Positions 1-11,117 are shown, numbered from the stretch's first letter. The stretch: DNA of 64,000 bases from Perca fluviatilis (GCF_010015445.1 NC_053123.1:1240001-1304000); one strand, 5' to 3'. The notes: generated by a model not told the origin, from the sequence alone. Numbers and translations are program-made.

Positions 1-9
1 CCCCTGTTT

Positions 10-80
10 CTCCCTCCTCCTCCTCCTCCTCCTCCTCCTCCTCCTCCTCTTCGTCCCGTCTCTCCCTCCTCCTCCTCTTG
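10..80. repeat. (CCT)n-rich microsatellite
   Basis: Nearly pure CCT/CTC triplets followed by an impure pyrimidine-rich stretch. Simple-sequence repeat with no sign of coding use. Nothing is recognised between it and the foldback element at 251. Confidence 0.9.
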
Positions 81-250
81 CTCTCTGTCTATTGTTGGCA
101 TCCATTGTTCAAAACAGGTAATCTGACCTTTGACCTCTGTATAGGCCTAAACTAAGGCAGTGATTGGTTAGTGTTCACTTATGACATAATGTGTTTGCAC
201 ATGTGAGGAGTGTGTGTGTGCCCTGGTAAATAAGTGTAGCATTTTGATTA

Positions 251-2404
251 TGGCGTTATATATGTGTCACATTCCTGAGCGAGTAATTGTATGTTTTGAG
301 CGCAGAGAACTATATTTTGCAAGCACATTACATTACATTTTCAACATAAATTAACACTCGCAAAAAATAATTTAGTTTGAGTAAACAAAAACCTATTTCG
401 GGCACAATAAATGTATTTGCATGTCTTTCTCTGCTCGCAGGTAAAAGCTGCTGCGCTCCGGTCCTGTCTCCCTTGCTCTCAACCTCTTCTCTCTGCGCGC
501 TCAACTCTAGACACGCTCGCTCAGATTTTCACAGCGTTACAAGTGTGCCACAAAACCAACCAATCGCAGAATCAAAAGGTCAATTCTGATTGGCTGTTCG
601 TCTCCAATTAGATCGCAATATCAGGAAACAAAAATCTAGGAGGAACCGTATTTTTCAGTCAACACTTGTTGATACGGCAAATACCGTCTACAGTGGAGCT
701 GTTCGACTAATGTTACTGGATTAAAACACATTTCGGTCAGTATTTTGTATTATTGACATAGCTATATCAAAGAAATGTCTTAATATTTGTGTGTACTATA
801 ATGCCGTTGTTTTGTTTGACTCATATCTCCTTATGTTTGACTCATCCTTCACAAGCAATCTAGCTAGCTCACACACAGCAGCCGACATATCATCTGAACA
901 GCAGTAGGCCTGTCACACTATAGCCACATGTAAGTAGTTTTTAATACTTTGGTTAAATTACCGTATTTTATTAACCTGAATTATGTTGCTATATTAGCTT
1001 GCGAATGAGCTATCCGTTGCTAATGCTAATTTATCTCAAAAAGCAGAAACGTTAGCTAACTGCTGCCAAGATATGATTTCACGAGAGACCAGAGAGGTGT
1101 TATAAGACTCGTCAAGTGTTGTCATCTGTCTTAAAATGAAATCATATCTTGGCAGTAATGTTCGTTAGCTACTGCTTTTTGACATAAATAAGCTAGCTAG
1201 CTAACGTTAGCAACGGATAGCTACTTTGCAAGTCAATTGAACCAACCTTAAAGAATTAAGGTTAATAAAACACCACATCGATGTAACCAGTATTACAAAC
1301 TTCTTTTAAGTGGCTGTATTGTGACATTTTAGGTTTGTTCAGATGAATATGTTGGATGCATAGACTGTATCCATGCTGGGCTAGCTAATGTTAGATTTCT
1401 TGTGAAGGATGATGTTAGTCACACACGGAGATATGTAATTCAAAAAACGGTGTTGTGATTAACACAACTATTAAGGCATGTCTGTAATATACCGGTCGGT
1501 CAATAATATAAAATACTGTGGATCAGTGCTTTCCAACCCTTCTGGTCTGAGGTTCCCCCACATCCCTGTCATATTAACTCACATACCCCCACCCACCCAA
1601 TTCCCAATGTGTTCACACTATCCTATTAAAGTGAATATTCTTACATTTTCATGCAGTTGAACTATAGACATTTAGGTTGGTTTGGTCAGAAATTCGACTT
1701 GGGCCTTTTACTTGGCGTGTGGTTAATGGTTTAATTTTAAAAGTCATACATTACTTTTAACTAATCATTTAAACTGTTAGCTAAGTCAGTAGGCCACTTT
1801 TAGCTTTTTATTTCTACCATTGATTACTTCGCTATATGTTTAAACATATGTGTTGAGCTGTTTCAGCTGATATATTGTTTTAAATCAATCATAATTAAAT
1901 TATTTTGATTAGTTAAGCTGCTCCACAATCTTTCCAAGTACCCACTAGCTACAGCAGAGATACCCCTTGCTGGGGAATCACTGCAGGTGTTGTGTCAAAA
2001 ACTGTTTCCCTGTAGATATGTCTTTCCTGCTACTTGCGATCTAATTGGAGGTGAACAGCCAATCAGAATTGACCTTTTGATTCTGCGATTGGTTGGTTTT
2101 GTGGCACACTTGTAACGCTGTGAAAATCTGAGCGAGCGTGTCTAGAGTTGAGCGCGCAGAGAGAAGAGGTTGAGAGCAAGGGAGACAGGACCGGAGCACA
2201 GCAGCTTTTACCTGCGAGCAGAGAAAGACATGCAAATACATTTATTGTGCCCGAAATAGGTTTTTGTTTACTCAAACTAAATTATTTTTTGCGAGTGTTA
2301 ATTTCTGTTCAAAATGTAATGTAATGTGCTTGCAAAATATAGTTCTCTGCGCTCAAAACATACAATTACTCGCTCAGGAATGTGACACATATATAACGCC
2401 ATAT
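251..2404. mobile_element. Foldback DNA element with very long inverted arms
   Basis: The left arm (about 251-1081) reappears as its reverse complement in two blocks on the right (about 1137-1525 and 2031-2404), leaving a loop of about 55 bp. The outer roughly 370 bp are almost identical in inverse orientation, so the same spurious 70-codon frame occurs on both strands. The inner arm match, around the repeated gctagctaacgttag motifs, is more diverged. The flanks tttgatt at 242-248 and 2406-2412 may be the remains of an 8-bp target duplication (7 of 8 match). No transposase frame is present, so it must be non-autonomous. The superfamily cannot be assigned from sequence alone. Confidence 0.8.
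1524..1983. mobile_element. Probable hAT-like short element inside the foldback right arm
   Basis: This segment breaks the match between the two foldback arms. It begins CAGTGCTTTCCAACCC and ends GGGGAATCACTG, resembling the CAGTG...CACTG ends of hAT-type non-autonomous elements. The interior has the ggttcccccac/taccccc wording typical of such repeats. No clean 8-bp duplication flanks it, so the limits are approximate. Confidence 0.4.
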
Positions 2405-3071
2405 TTGATTGGTTGTGTTTAGATAAGGAAAGCAAGTCACTTCCTGTTAGGTTTTTGTGTCTTAGGTAGAGAATTGTGTGTAATGTTTTGAAAGAAGTGT
2501 TTTATGTAATTGAAAACAGAGTGAAAGGCTGAGAAATAGCTTCTGGTTTTGGAGATTTGCTGGGTAGTTTTGCACTTTGAGTGAGAGGTTTCAAAAATTG
2601 TGTGACATGAAAAGATTTAGTGTGTAAGCAGTTGGAAAAAACTGTAAGAGTTGGTCCTGATGATGGCGCTGGACATAAAGTCAGAATATTCCCAAAGTTC
2701 CAATAAATCATGCTGTAGCAATCTGTATAGCAATTTGTTTCTTTTCAAATGAAAGAATGAAATAAAATATAAATCTGGAATGAGAACCTGTTTACCTGCT
2801 CTCCCACAGATGTTTGACTAACTTTCCCTCATGAAAAAAAAACAACCATCACCCATTTTGGACTCGCCCCACAACCCCCTGCCCCCCCAATAATTTTCCC
2901 ACTGTCCCTTAAAGAAAATGCATCTGTTAGTGCTAAGGCTAGATATGTTTAGACGTCACAAACCTTGGCCTAAAAGCATTCCTGTCCGTCATCGTACTGA
3001 AGCACCAAATGATTAACAGAGCGATTACACTTCCTTCCTACACACACACACTGAATAACCAGCTCTGATGA

Positions 3072-3072
<1 letters not shown>
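2405..3072. other. No feature recognised
   Basis: AT-rich, complex sequence with no supported frame or repeat. Confidence 0.6.

Positions 3073-3129
<57 letters not shown>
3073..3129. repeat. (CA)n microsatellite
   Basis: About 28 uninterrupted CA dinucleotides. The minus-strand open frame across it encodes only Val-Cys repeats and is an artefact. Confidence 0.97.
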
Positions 3130-3131
<2 letters not shown>

Positions 3132-3674
3132 TGGCCGAGGAACAAAAAGCCACTGATGACTTTTCCAGTTTGCTTGCCATCAGCGCACCGAGAAAAAGCC
3201 AAAATGATCTGTGACAGGGAAATGTAATAGATGCTTATTTTGGACCGTTTGACAGGTTGGCGTGGTCCAGTGCTAAAGATAATGGGTTTGCCCATTTTGC
3301 CACTTCCTGGTGAGAAGGACTCCCATTGGGTTTAAAACGGGAACTCTTATCTGGTTGGGCTGGCGGCAGAAAGCAGGAAGTGACTTCAGCCTCGAAGCTT
3401 GATAACATACTTCCATGCATGCCAGCTTGTCGTACATCGGCCCTGGATAATCCCCGCTCATGCACTAAGAATAGAATATGTTGTCATTTCAGTTTTGGGC
3501 ATCCAGGGAGGGTTGTTTTGATCAGATAGAGCACTGGTGCTTTTGAGGTCATTTAAAAAATAAAAAAAATAAATGGATAAAAGGGAAATTTGATGAAACA
3601 ATGTTGCCAAAAGGTTCTGACACTTTGAATTGCAGCACTTGCCTGCCAATTTGATTTGAGTTTTAGACTACAGA
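3130..3674. other. No feature recognised
   Basis: Complex sequence. Overlapping short frames on both strands (3235-3529) show no recognisable domain. Confidence 0.5.
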
Positions 3675-3835
3675 CTTTTAGAGCAGAGGTTCTCAATCTT
3701 ATTTCAGCTAAGGACCCCTTACAGCAGGGGTCTTCAATGTTTTTTTAAGCTGAAAGAGACACACCGATTAGGGACCCCTACTGGATGGATGAAAATGAAT
3801 AGATATGGATTATACATAATGTTTATTGTTAAATA
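3675..3835. repeat. hAT-like short element remnants
   Basis: Two partial ends in tandem: gcagaggttctcaatctt near 3682 and gcaggggtcttcaatg near 3724, each followed by 'aaggacccc/agggacccct' wording. The same style of end occurs at 27826, 30130 and 45296. Truncated, with no opposite end or target duplication found. Confidence 0.45.
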
Positions 3836-4112
3836 TACAGTACAGGCCAAAAGTTTGGACACACCTTCTCATTCAATGTGTTTCTTTATTTCCATGACTA
3901 TTTACATTGTAGATTCTCACTGAAGGCATCAAAACTATGAATGAACACATATGGAATTATGTACTTAACAAAAAAGTGTGAAATAACTGAAAACATGTCT
4001 TATATTTTAGATTCCTCAAAGTAGCCACCCTTTGCTTTTTTTGATAACTCTGCAAACCCTTGGTGTTCTCTCAATGAGCTTCATGAGGTAGTCACCTGAA
4101 ATGGTTTTCACG
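3836..4112 (-). mobile_element. Tc1/mariner-like element, 3' end only
   Basis: Begins at the terminal repeat TACAGTACAGGCCAAAAG and ends inside coding sequence. Read on the minus strand from 4112, the peptide KTISGDYLMKLIERTPRVC resembles the C-terminal end of fish Tc1-like transposases, then loses frame at KSKGWLL and stops. The rest of the transposase and the second terminal repeat are missing, and the minisatellite starts 10 bp away. The family call rests on the terminal repeat wording and this peptide. Confidence 0.65.
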
Positions 4113-4121
4113 TATAGGCAC

Positions 4122-4784
4122 AGATACAGTATTAGGGGACCACTAAGGTCTATATAAAAGAGACTTCAGATACAGTATTAGGGGACCACTAAGGTCTATA
4201 TAAAAGAGACTTCAGATACAGTATTAGGGGACCACTAAGACCTATATAAAAGAGACTTCAGATACAGTATTAGGGGACCACTAAGGTTTATATAAAAGAG
4301 ACTTCAGATACAGTATTAGGGGACCACTAAGGTCTATATAAAAGAGACTTCAGATACAGTATTAGGGGACCACTAAGGTCTATATAAAAGAGACTTCAGA
4401 TACAGTATTAGGGGACCACTAAGGTCTATATAAAAGAGACTTCAGATACAGTATTAGGGGACCACTAAGGTCTATATAAAAGAGACTTCAGATACAGTAT
4501 TAGGGGACCACTAAGGTCTATATAAAAGAGACTTCAGATACAGTATTAGGGGACCACTAAGACCTATATAAAAGAGACTTCAGATACAGTATTAGGGGAC
4601 CACTAAGGTCTATATAAAAGAGACTTCAGATACAGTATTAGGGGACCACTAAGGTCTATATAAAAGAGACTTCAGATACAGTATTAGGGGACCACTAAGG
4701 TCTATATAAAAGAGACTTCAGATACAGTATTAGGGGACCACTAAGGCCTATATAAAAAGAGACTTCAGATACAGTATTAGGGGA
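4122..4784. repeat. 46-bp minisatellite, about 14.5 units, TATA-box-like motif in each
   Basis: The unit reads agatacagtattaggggac, then cactaaggtctatataaaag, then agacttc with one-base overlaps, for a 46-bp period. I count 15 occurrences of the ttaggggacca core and 14 of tatataaaag. Units differ by only a few bases (aagacct in units 3 and 10, aaggttt in unit 4, one extra A in unit 14), indicating recent or homogenised expansion. The array continues without a break into the end of a DNA element, so it probably grew from an element-internal sequence. Confidence 0.95.
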
Positions 4785-4900
4785 CCAAAACCCCCACACC
4801 CTTTAAAAAAAAGTTTCTGTTATTGTATTAGGGACCACTAAGCCCTATAGGCCTATATAGCAACCAAGAAGAACCATGTTATGGGACCTTTAAGAATCAC
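4785..4900. repeat. Terminal part of the element that carries the minisatellite
   Basis: A degenerate half unit (gtattagggaccactaag) is followed by ccatgttatgggacctttaa. The final TTAA at 4890-4893 and the aggtcccat-type terminus, read inward, suggest the end of a TTAA-targeting (piggyBac-type) non-autonomous element. The other end has been lost, probably at the junction near 4115. Confidence 0.4.
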
Positions 4901-4944
4901 TGTTTTAGAGCCTAATGTTTCTAGTCTATTCTACATTTTGCTTA

Positions 4945-5117
4945 TTGAGTGATGTACAATATTAGCACGCTAAACTTAGATGGTGAACCTAGTAAGCGTT
5001 AAACCTGCTAAACGTCAAGTAAGCAAGTTCTGATGTTAGCAATTACTGTAGCTCCAAACACAGCTGTGCTAAAGTACAGCGTCACAGAGCTGCTACCATG
5101 GTTGGAGACTCTGGTCT
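4945..5117. repeat. Dispersed repeat fragment, related to 34513-34860
   Basis: Contains the wording 'ttagcacgctaaac', 'acctgctaaacgtcaa' and 'gctgtgctaaagtacagcgt cacagagctgct'. The last phrase parallels 'gctgtacagcctcatagagctgct' at about 34813. Both look like pieces of one interspersed family rich in tagcatgctaac motifs. Ends not defined. Confidence 0.45.
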
Positions 5118-5125
5118 TATTTTAG

Positions 5126-6722
5126 CATATTCCTATACTATACTATACTATACTATGCTATATCTTCTTATATATTTCCTCCCATTTAAGTAACGTTTGC
5201 TAAAATGTACAGTGACCAGCTGTTTTATGACATTACTGAGCCTTTATTAAAAATGTCAATGGAGTCAGAAAGTATTACTAGAGGAGAATTGTTGACATAT
5301 GGAGCTCAGCGTAAGTTCTTTCAGGAAGACTTCAGTAACCTTTTACATCACTCCTAGTTGATCAGCTGTTTCTAGGCATTCCCTTGTCAGTAACCAATCA
5401 GATTCAGCTATTCACTTTTCAATTAAACCAATCAGATTCAGCCATGTATTTTACAAGCCAATCACAGCATGACATCCTTTTTTTTTAAATCTGGTCTCCC
5501 CTCTGTTGTTGTTTCAGGAATAGAGTGCGTCCCGCTTCCTCCCCTTCAACCACCGGTAGTCTCACCCATGTTACCCTGGGTATTCGTCATCTAACTTTGG
5601 CACTCTCGACCTTCATCACCACCACCGGTGTCTGGACTCCATCGGGGGATATGTCTGGGTTTCCCTACCCCTTTAAAACATATTGATACCATGGAGTCTA
5701 ATCTCCAAAGACTTTGCACATTTCATATTTTCGTCTTGTAACAATAAATCTTTTCATATTGGCAAGGAAGTCTCTCCTGATTGAAATGATAAATATGGAA
5801 TAACACCAGCCTTAATCTTTTAAGATTTTATTTAAAAACCTTTAGATTTACGGCAAATTTGCAGTAAGTGTATTACCTGAGTTTGAGTCTCTTTTTTATG
5901 TATACAGTGAGTGATAAATAGCAAGACCTATTAAAAAATAGACGTTTTTTTTTCTGATCCTGCAAGTATGAATGAATCCTCCCTCTGAGCTTTTTACCAA
6001 CATGCCTCCTTTGAGGGTTAACCGTGTTTGAGTCGAATGGCTTTGTGTGAATGAGGCTCTTCAGTAAATCATTACATGGCCTTTGATAAAACGGTGTCAC
6101 AATTGAGGATGAGGTGACGGTTAGGCCATGAGCACAAGTGTTCTCAGTGAAAACTAAAGCTCTCGTGATCCATGTGAAAGGAACTCCCGCACACACTCGT
6201 CATTGATACATCCTGGGTTATTATAGGACTCTCTGACAGCTAGTATCAGTCTGTCAGTGAGACAGAAAGGAGAGCCAAACAACCTGACAATAACAGGAAA
6301 CCATCTTTACAACCCAGCTTTGAACATTCACCTTGAGATGATCAGATTTTTCATTCACGGTTTTCTGAAATAAATTACGCATTACATGTTTGAATAAAAA
6401 GAAGCCCTCCACCTCCACACATTGCAATTCTGTGACTGCACATTTGATCCTCAATCTTGTTTACGCGTATACAGTTTAACACCTTGTGATAACAGGAGCA
6501 TGTTAATAAATATCTATGTGTTTTGTCCTACAGCACGAGTGCTTTCTCAAATGCAAGCAAGTGCAGAAAAAATGAAGAAAAGAAAAAATTTGATTCACAA
6601 CAAAAAGCTGTCACCTTAAAAGCCAATACATGCTTGTGAGGTGTACATTCAAAAGTGGGGATCATTTTCTTAAAATATGCCATTGGATATGTTTCTAAGG
6701 CTACAATTACAGTAGTTTGGTT
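5126..6722. other. Mostly unique sequence; no gene recognised
   Basis: Apart from a short (tacta)n run near 5140 and the candidate at 5515-5770, I see no repeat structure. A 107-codon minus-strand frame at 5873-6196 has no recognisable domain. The segment 6000-6400 is of high complexity and could be conserved non-coding DNA or an old element. Confidence 0.4.
5515..5770 (+). other. Possible retroelement or transcript 3' end
   Basis: A pyrimidine tract ending gttgtttcag could be a splice acceptor. About 230 bp of C-rich sequence without a long frame follow, then a polyadenylation-like aacaataaatcttttc at 5741-5756. It stands out in composition from its AT-rich surroundings. This would fit a terminal exon or the 3' part of a retroelement, but nothing identifies which. 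Confidence 0.2.
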
Positions 6723-7423
6723 TTGGTAACACTTTATAATAATGGTGCATGAATTATCAAGAATCTGTACATGTCTTCATGCATGAAAAACCATGAATTC
6801 ATTCATGTAGTACTTCATGAACTATCATTAATGTACAAGATTAATATTCACTTATGCTTGACTTAATTCAGGAACAATACATGAAGTAATGCTTCAATGT
6901 ATTTCAAACACCATGATTTCTGATTTATTAATGATGTTCATGTTTTCTCCAAAAAACTGACTAGTCACAGCAGTGTACATATATATTCTAAAGAACTGGA
7001 GTGTTGTAATCATGATTAACTAGACATAACTTCATTATGTTTTTGGCCCTTTAAATAAAGTGCTAACCTGATCCATCTTGAACTTTTATTAATAAGATAT
7101 GATTAACAGTGGCATAACATTAAATGTATTAAGAATCAAAGGAGTGGGTTGGCAAAATGATACTGAGGTTACTACATTGACACAAAACATAGTAAACTGC
7201 AGATGCATTTTTATAGTTAGCTTTATTCACAACAACATAAGGCACTTAAACTGTAATGTCTGAGAACAATGCTCACCCATGTTGGATATTTATGAATTTT
7301 ACTTTTTACTAACTTCTAAGTGTCTGAACACCAGAAATGTCTTGACATTTTTATTTTATTTGAGGGGTCACAAAGATGATTGCTGCATATGCCACCATTA
7401 ATCATATCTTATTTATCACTCAG
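6723..7423. repeat. Degenerate inverted-repeat element fragment
   Basis: Begins tggtaacactttataataat, a phrase common at the ends of fish non-autonomous DNA elements, and continues with catgaa/ttcatg palindromic wording to about 6960. No matching opposite end was found before 7423, so it is probably truncated or very old. Confidence 0.35.
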
Positions 7424-7553
7424 TACGTTTACATGCTCACCAATTATTCCGAATATGACAATATTCTGAATTTGATACAGATCATGTAAACAGAATATTC
7501 TGGTTGGATATTCCGACTAAGGCCTTTTTCTGAATATAGCATTTTCTGATTAA

Positions 7554-8954
7554 AGGAATATTTCACCGATGGAAAGCTGAATATATCTTTAAATTGGGTC
7601 ACTTATGTAGTATAAATGTGAAAAAAAAATTGAAATTGGTGCCTTCTAGGCCGAGAAAAGCCAGAAAATGTGTTTTGGTCTTATATGGATGAAAAACACC
7701 AAATCCCAGAATGCACCTGCTTCGTTGCTTTGAGTCCACTCCCAAGCCACGCCTACCGCTTGACAGACCGACAGAGGCATTCAACTCAACTCAAGCATGT
7801 TTTATTGTCATTTCAACCATATACACGAAACAACGTTTCATCGTGACTCAAGTGGTGTTACACATTTAACATATATAAAAACGACATTATATAAAAACGA
7901 CATACGAAACAGGCTACATTTAGTACACACACTTTATAGGCTCCATAAAGTTCAGCTAACGCATACTAACATTAGCGCTTGGTAAACACCGAGCATAAAC
8001 ACAGCCGTGAATTAGTGTGTAATGTAGAATGGTCGGCATTTAACAGTCACAAACTCCACCAGCAGTTAGCAGTTAAATGGATACAAATCACCACATTTCT
8101 GCGCCACTCGGTGTTAACACAGCCCACCTCTTTTACCTGGCGACAGAGCAAGAGCTAGTTAGATTTTATTTCTACACCAGTCCGTTTAACACAGCCCACC
8201 TCCACGGGCCGGCGAGAGCAGCCTGGTAGCTGGATAGTCCCGGTTCCGGTACACTGTTGTTCAGGCATGTTTCCACAACAACAAAAACACAGCAGTCACT
8301 GAACTCACGTTGGGATTTTTGTTGAAGGAGGATGTAGTCCAGTTTGTTGTTTAATGAGCAGACACTTGCAAGCAGGATGGCTGGGACAGGTGGACAGCTA
8401 GCGTTAGCTTTCCACCTAGCCGATGAGGATGTCCCCTAGCCGGCTAGCGGCATTGAGCGACACCGCTGGTCTCCGTGCAGGCGAAGCTCACGTAGTGTGC
8501 CGAGTATTGCGTCTGTAATAACGTTTCCTCCATATTCTCCGATCTGTACCGATGTATCCCGGTTGGTACACCGCGTCCGGTAGTTTGAATGCAGATAATT
8601 GTTGTAAATGTTTTCTGCTGAAAACCGAAAGCCTGTTTAGCGAAGATTCAAGATGGCTGACAGTCGTTTTCATTCGGAATACCTCGGCCAGACTCGGCAG
8701 TCCAACCCCCTGTGGGCGTGTTGAAAACATACGGAAGTAGATCCTACTACTGGCTGTAGTCCTTTGCCTTTGGCCCAAAAATCTTCCAATGACGCAAAAA
8801 TCGTCATTTTACGCCATCGGAAGATTTTTTCCAGGCCCCAAATGCAGAAATCTCTCGTCTCAGGGGGACATGAGGGAGGGAGGCACGGTCATTCAGAAAT
8901 ACTATCGGGTTTCTACTGATACAAAGCTGAATGCTAAATCGGTGAAGTATCCCT
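7554..8954. mobile_element. piggyBac-like non-autonomous element (TTAA target)
   Basis: TTAA occurs on both sides (7550-7553 and 8955-8958), directly abutting inverted ends AGGAATATTTCACCGAT and (inverse of the right end) AGGGATACTTCACCGAT. TTAA duplication is the hallmark of piggyBac transposition. The 1.4-kb interior has no transposase frame. Around 7785-7830 it holds a reversed retroposon-like tail (tgttttattgtcatttcaac). Some interior is GC-richer (8200-8480). Confidence 0.8.
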
Positions 8955-9168
8955 TTAAGATATGTGGGATATTTTGGTATTATTCTGGTTTTAGAGGCAA
9001 TCTTTGGACAGGTATACAGCGCATTCAGAATATGCGTCTCAGTCAGGGTTTTTACTGCAGTTTATGGCCTCTTGCCTGTTTTTCAGCTTATGGTCAGCTC
9101 TATGCGTTGCTATGGTTACTGTACACAAACCAACCAGCCGACAGTTTTCCAGGCTGCAGACCCGATAA

Positions 9169-9414
9169 AAAGGAGAAACACAGCTACTTTTAAACATCAT
9201 CAAAGACTTGGATATCAACAGGTTTTTGGATATGCGCACACATCGCTACGACGACCATTTCAAGAAGCTACCGGAGACATTTGGAAACACTTCTGACCCG
9301 TTTTGGTTTGGAATCTGCGGATTGTGTTGCAGTCTCAACAGCCGCAAACGGAGACCTTTGGGAACGCTGACATTGACGCAAAAGTTTTTCCGCCTGTTTG
9401 GGTCTTATGGGTAA
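9169..9414 (+). CDS. Possible Myb/SANT-like DNA-binding domain fragment
   Basis: After a stop at 9166-9168, an open frame reads (from 9172) GETQLLLNIIKDLDINRFLD, then MRTHRYDDHFKKLPETF. The spacing of ET..LL.I....I..FLD.R.HR...HFKKL resembles the first two helices of the Myb/SANT-like domains encoded beside transposases in Harbinger/PIF elements, which bind the element ends. An AG at 9181-9182 (aaacacag) or 9151-9152 (ttttccag) could be a splice acceptor. The expected third helix with its conserved Trp is not evident; the frame drifts into unrelated residues and stops at 9414. A chance resemblance is quite possible. I see no adjoining transposase. Confidence 0.3.
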   Translation, partial: KGETQLLLNIIKDLDINRFLDMRTHRYDDHFKKLPETFGNTSDPFWFGICGLCCSLNSRKRRPLGTLTLTQKFFRLFGSYG

Positions 9415-9450
9415 TGACGTTGCATTCGCTGAGACAAAGCTACTAACGTT

Positions 9451-11113
9451 ACCATGGCATCTACCAGCAGCAGGCAGAATATACATGCTGCCTCCTGTTT
9501 ACCCAGTATAGAGAATGTTATTTTAAACAGAGAATATTTCTTGCTACTGGAGCTAAAAACACAAAATCGTTTTTGGCTTAAAACTCCGCTTAAAAACCAA
9601 AACGTAGCAGTGGAGATGTAGCCCGAGAGGTGACAGAAAAAGTAAATTCCTGCCATTAGCTGTTGACTGGTGCAGGGTTTCTTCCTCTCCCTACAGTAAA
9701 AAAAAAAGCGCTCTGACTGAGTGGCAGGAATGCAGTTAGTGTACAATCTATCTCTGCAGCAGGAATCATGCACCGGCACTCTAACCTTTGCCTCCATCTC
9801 GAGAGTGACTGAGATCTCCATGACAACCACAATCTGAATAGCGAGAGCTTTATTGTAAGTGACACATTAATAAACTGCAACCTCTAGAGGGGCCGTAATC
9901 ACACTTCAATTATGTTTTGCTTCCCGCTTCCACTCCTCTCTTCCTCCACATCTCAGTATATTTATGTTAATATAAGAAGATTCCCCAGCTGCTCTACAGG
10001 TCACTGGGGTGCATTGCCATATTGGTTGCACAGTATGATACCAGGCCTAAGTGATTGTCAGGTACACTAATCAGGATGGTAGATGTAACTGACTGAGGAA
10101 ATCACAGCTTTGCTTATTTTAGTCTTCCTTGATACAGTGTCTACATTAGATAAGAAGATTGTATCCAGGGCTAACCTGTTTTACACTGCTAGAAAGTTGT
10201 GTTCACTCTTTGCTGTCGTGTTTTACGGCACTACCATCATATTTTATAGTTCTGAGAAGTTGTGTTGACTCCTTATGTCAGTGTTTCAATTCTCGTTTCA
10301 GGTCAAATTGCTACAGATTTTTGCTCAGTATGACTTTTTGTAGCCACCTGAAGAGCTCACTGCAGTCTCAGCTCCTCAGTAACATGAGAAGATGTTGACA
10401 GGCATGCTGATCCTTTCTCTGGGGCTGTTTGTGAAAGTCAAGGCAATGATTCTGTCATTCATCAGCAAGTAAACCATTATATTAGTTAGCCATAAGCAAC
10501 ATGCTATTGTTCAAATGTTCTAAAGCAGTGCTAGCAAGTTGTCTTCACTTACAGTCTCTTTTCCCTCGGATTTCTCTTGGTTAGTGTTGCTAATCGTAAA
10601 AAAAGCTACTTTTTCTATATGTAGGCTATAGCCAAAGTCTTGGTTGGTAAAAACTGCCAAAGAGATACAAAAAGTAGCCCACATTATCACACCACACCCA
10701 AAACAGTGTTTACCTGCTCAATTTCATCGAAAGTAACCTAATCAGCCAGATGATGGCCCAAACTGGAAACACTGATCTTAGTAACCAGACACAACTACAC
10801 TGTGGTCTTAAAGTGATTTTGGAATCCGAAGCATCAGCATCAGCATCAGGACAATCAAACCATTTTCCTCAGTGGACTAAACTGTGTGCATTAGTATTGT
10901 TTGATACACAAAACTACATCAACAACCATAATTTGCATACTAAAATAATGATGTCAATTTCTAAAATTGCTAATCAAAACAACAATGCCAGGAGTCTTAA
11001 GGGCCTTGCCACTGTTGGGGCTTTGGGAGGTTGGTTCCATTATTTTCTTCACGAAGATACCCCTGCTGACCATGGACCTGGATGAAACATGTTTTTGATT
11101 CATGAAATCCACT
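9451..11113. other. No gene recognised
   Basis: Complex sequence with several weak frames (minus 9405-9830, plus 10159-10398, plus 10750-11085), none with recognisable motifs. No repeat boundaries seen. Confidence 0.45.
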
Positions 11114-11117
11114 TTAA

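Larger units (their letters stand above)
7424..9450. mobile_element. Older (possibly Harbinger-type) element split by a piggyBac-like insertion
   Basis: 7424-7550 (tacgtttacatgctcacc ... ttttctga) resembles the start of a fish inverted-repeat element. Its wording ('gaatattctggttggatat') appears to resume right after the TTAA at 8955-8958 ('gatatgtgggatattttggt'). Downstream lies a possible Myb/SANT-like coding fragment (9169-9414), which would suit a Harbinger/PIF element. The right boundary is not defined. Confidence 0.35.

Noticed and set aside
377..589. 70-codon frame repeated on the opposite strand at 2063-2275
   Set aside because: The identity arises because both lie in the inverted arms of the foldback element. 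The peptide has no domain and a second overlapping frame is equally open.
3038..3295. Frame with a Val-Cys repeat
   Set aside because: It is the translation of the (CA)n microsatellite. The same applies to frames over 16389-16430, 38876-38928 and 58918-58992.
4122..4784. CRISPR-like array
   Set aside because: Units are contiguous 46-bp tandem repeats without unique spacers, in a eukaryotic context.
5873..6196. 107-codon minus-strand frame
   Set aside because: No recognisable domain, ordinary length for chance in this much DNA, no splice or promoter support.
8789..9193. 134-codon plus-strand frame with hydrophobic stretch
   Set aside because: Crosses the right end of the piggyBac-like element and its TTAA, so it cannot be an ancestral gene. 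Only the overlapping 9169-9414 fragment merited a tentative call.
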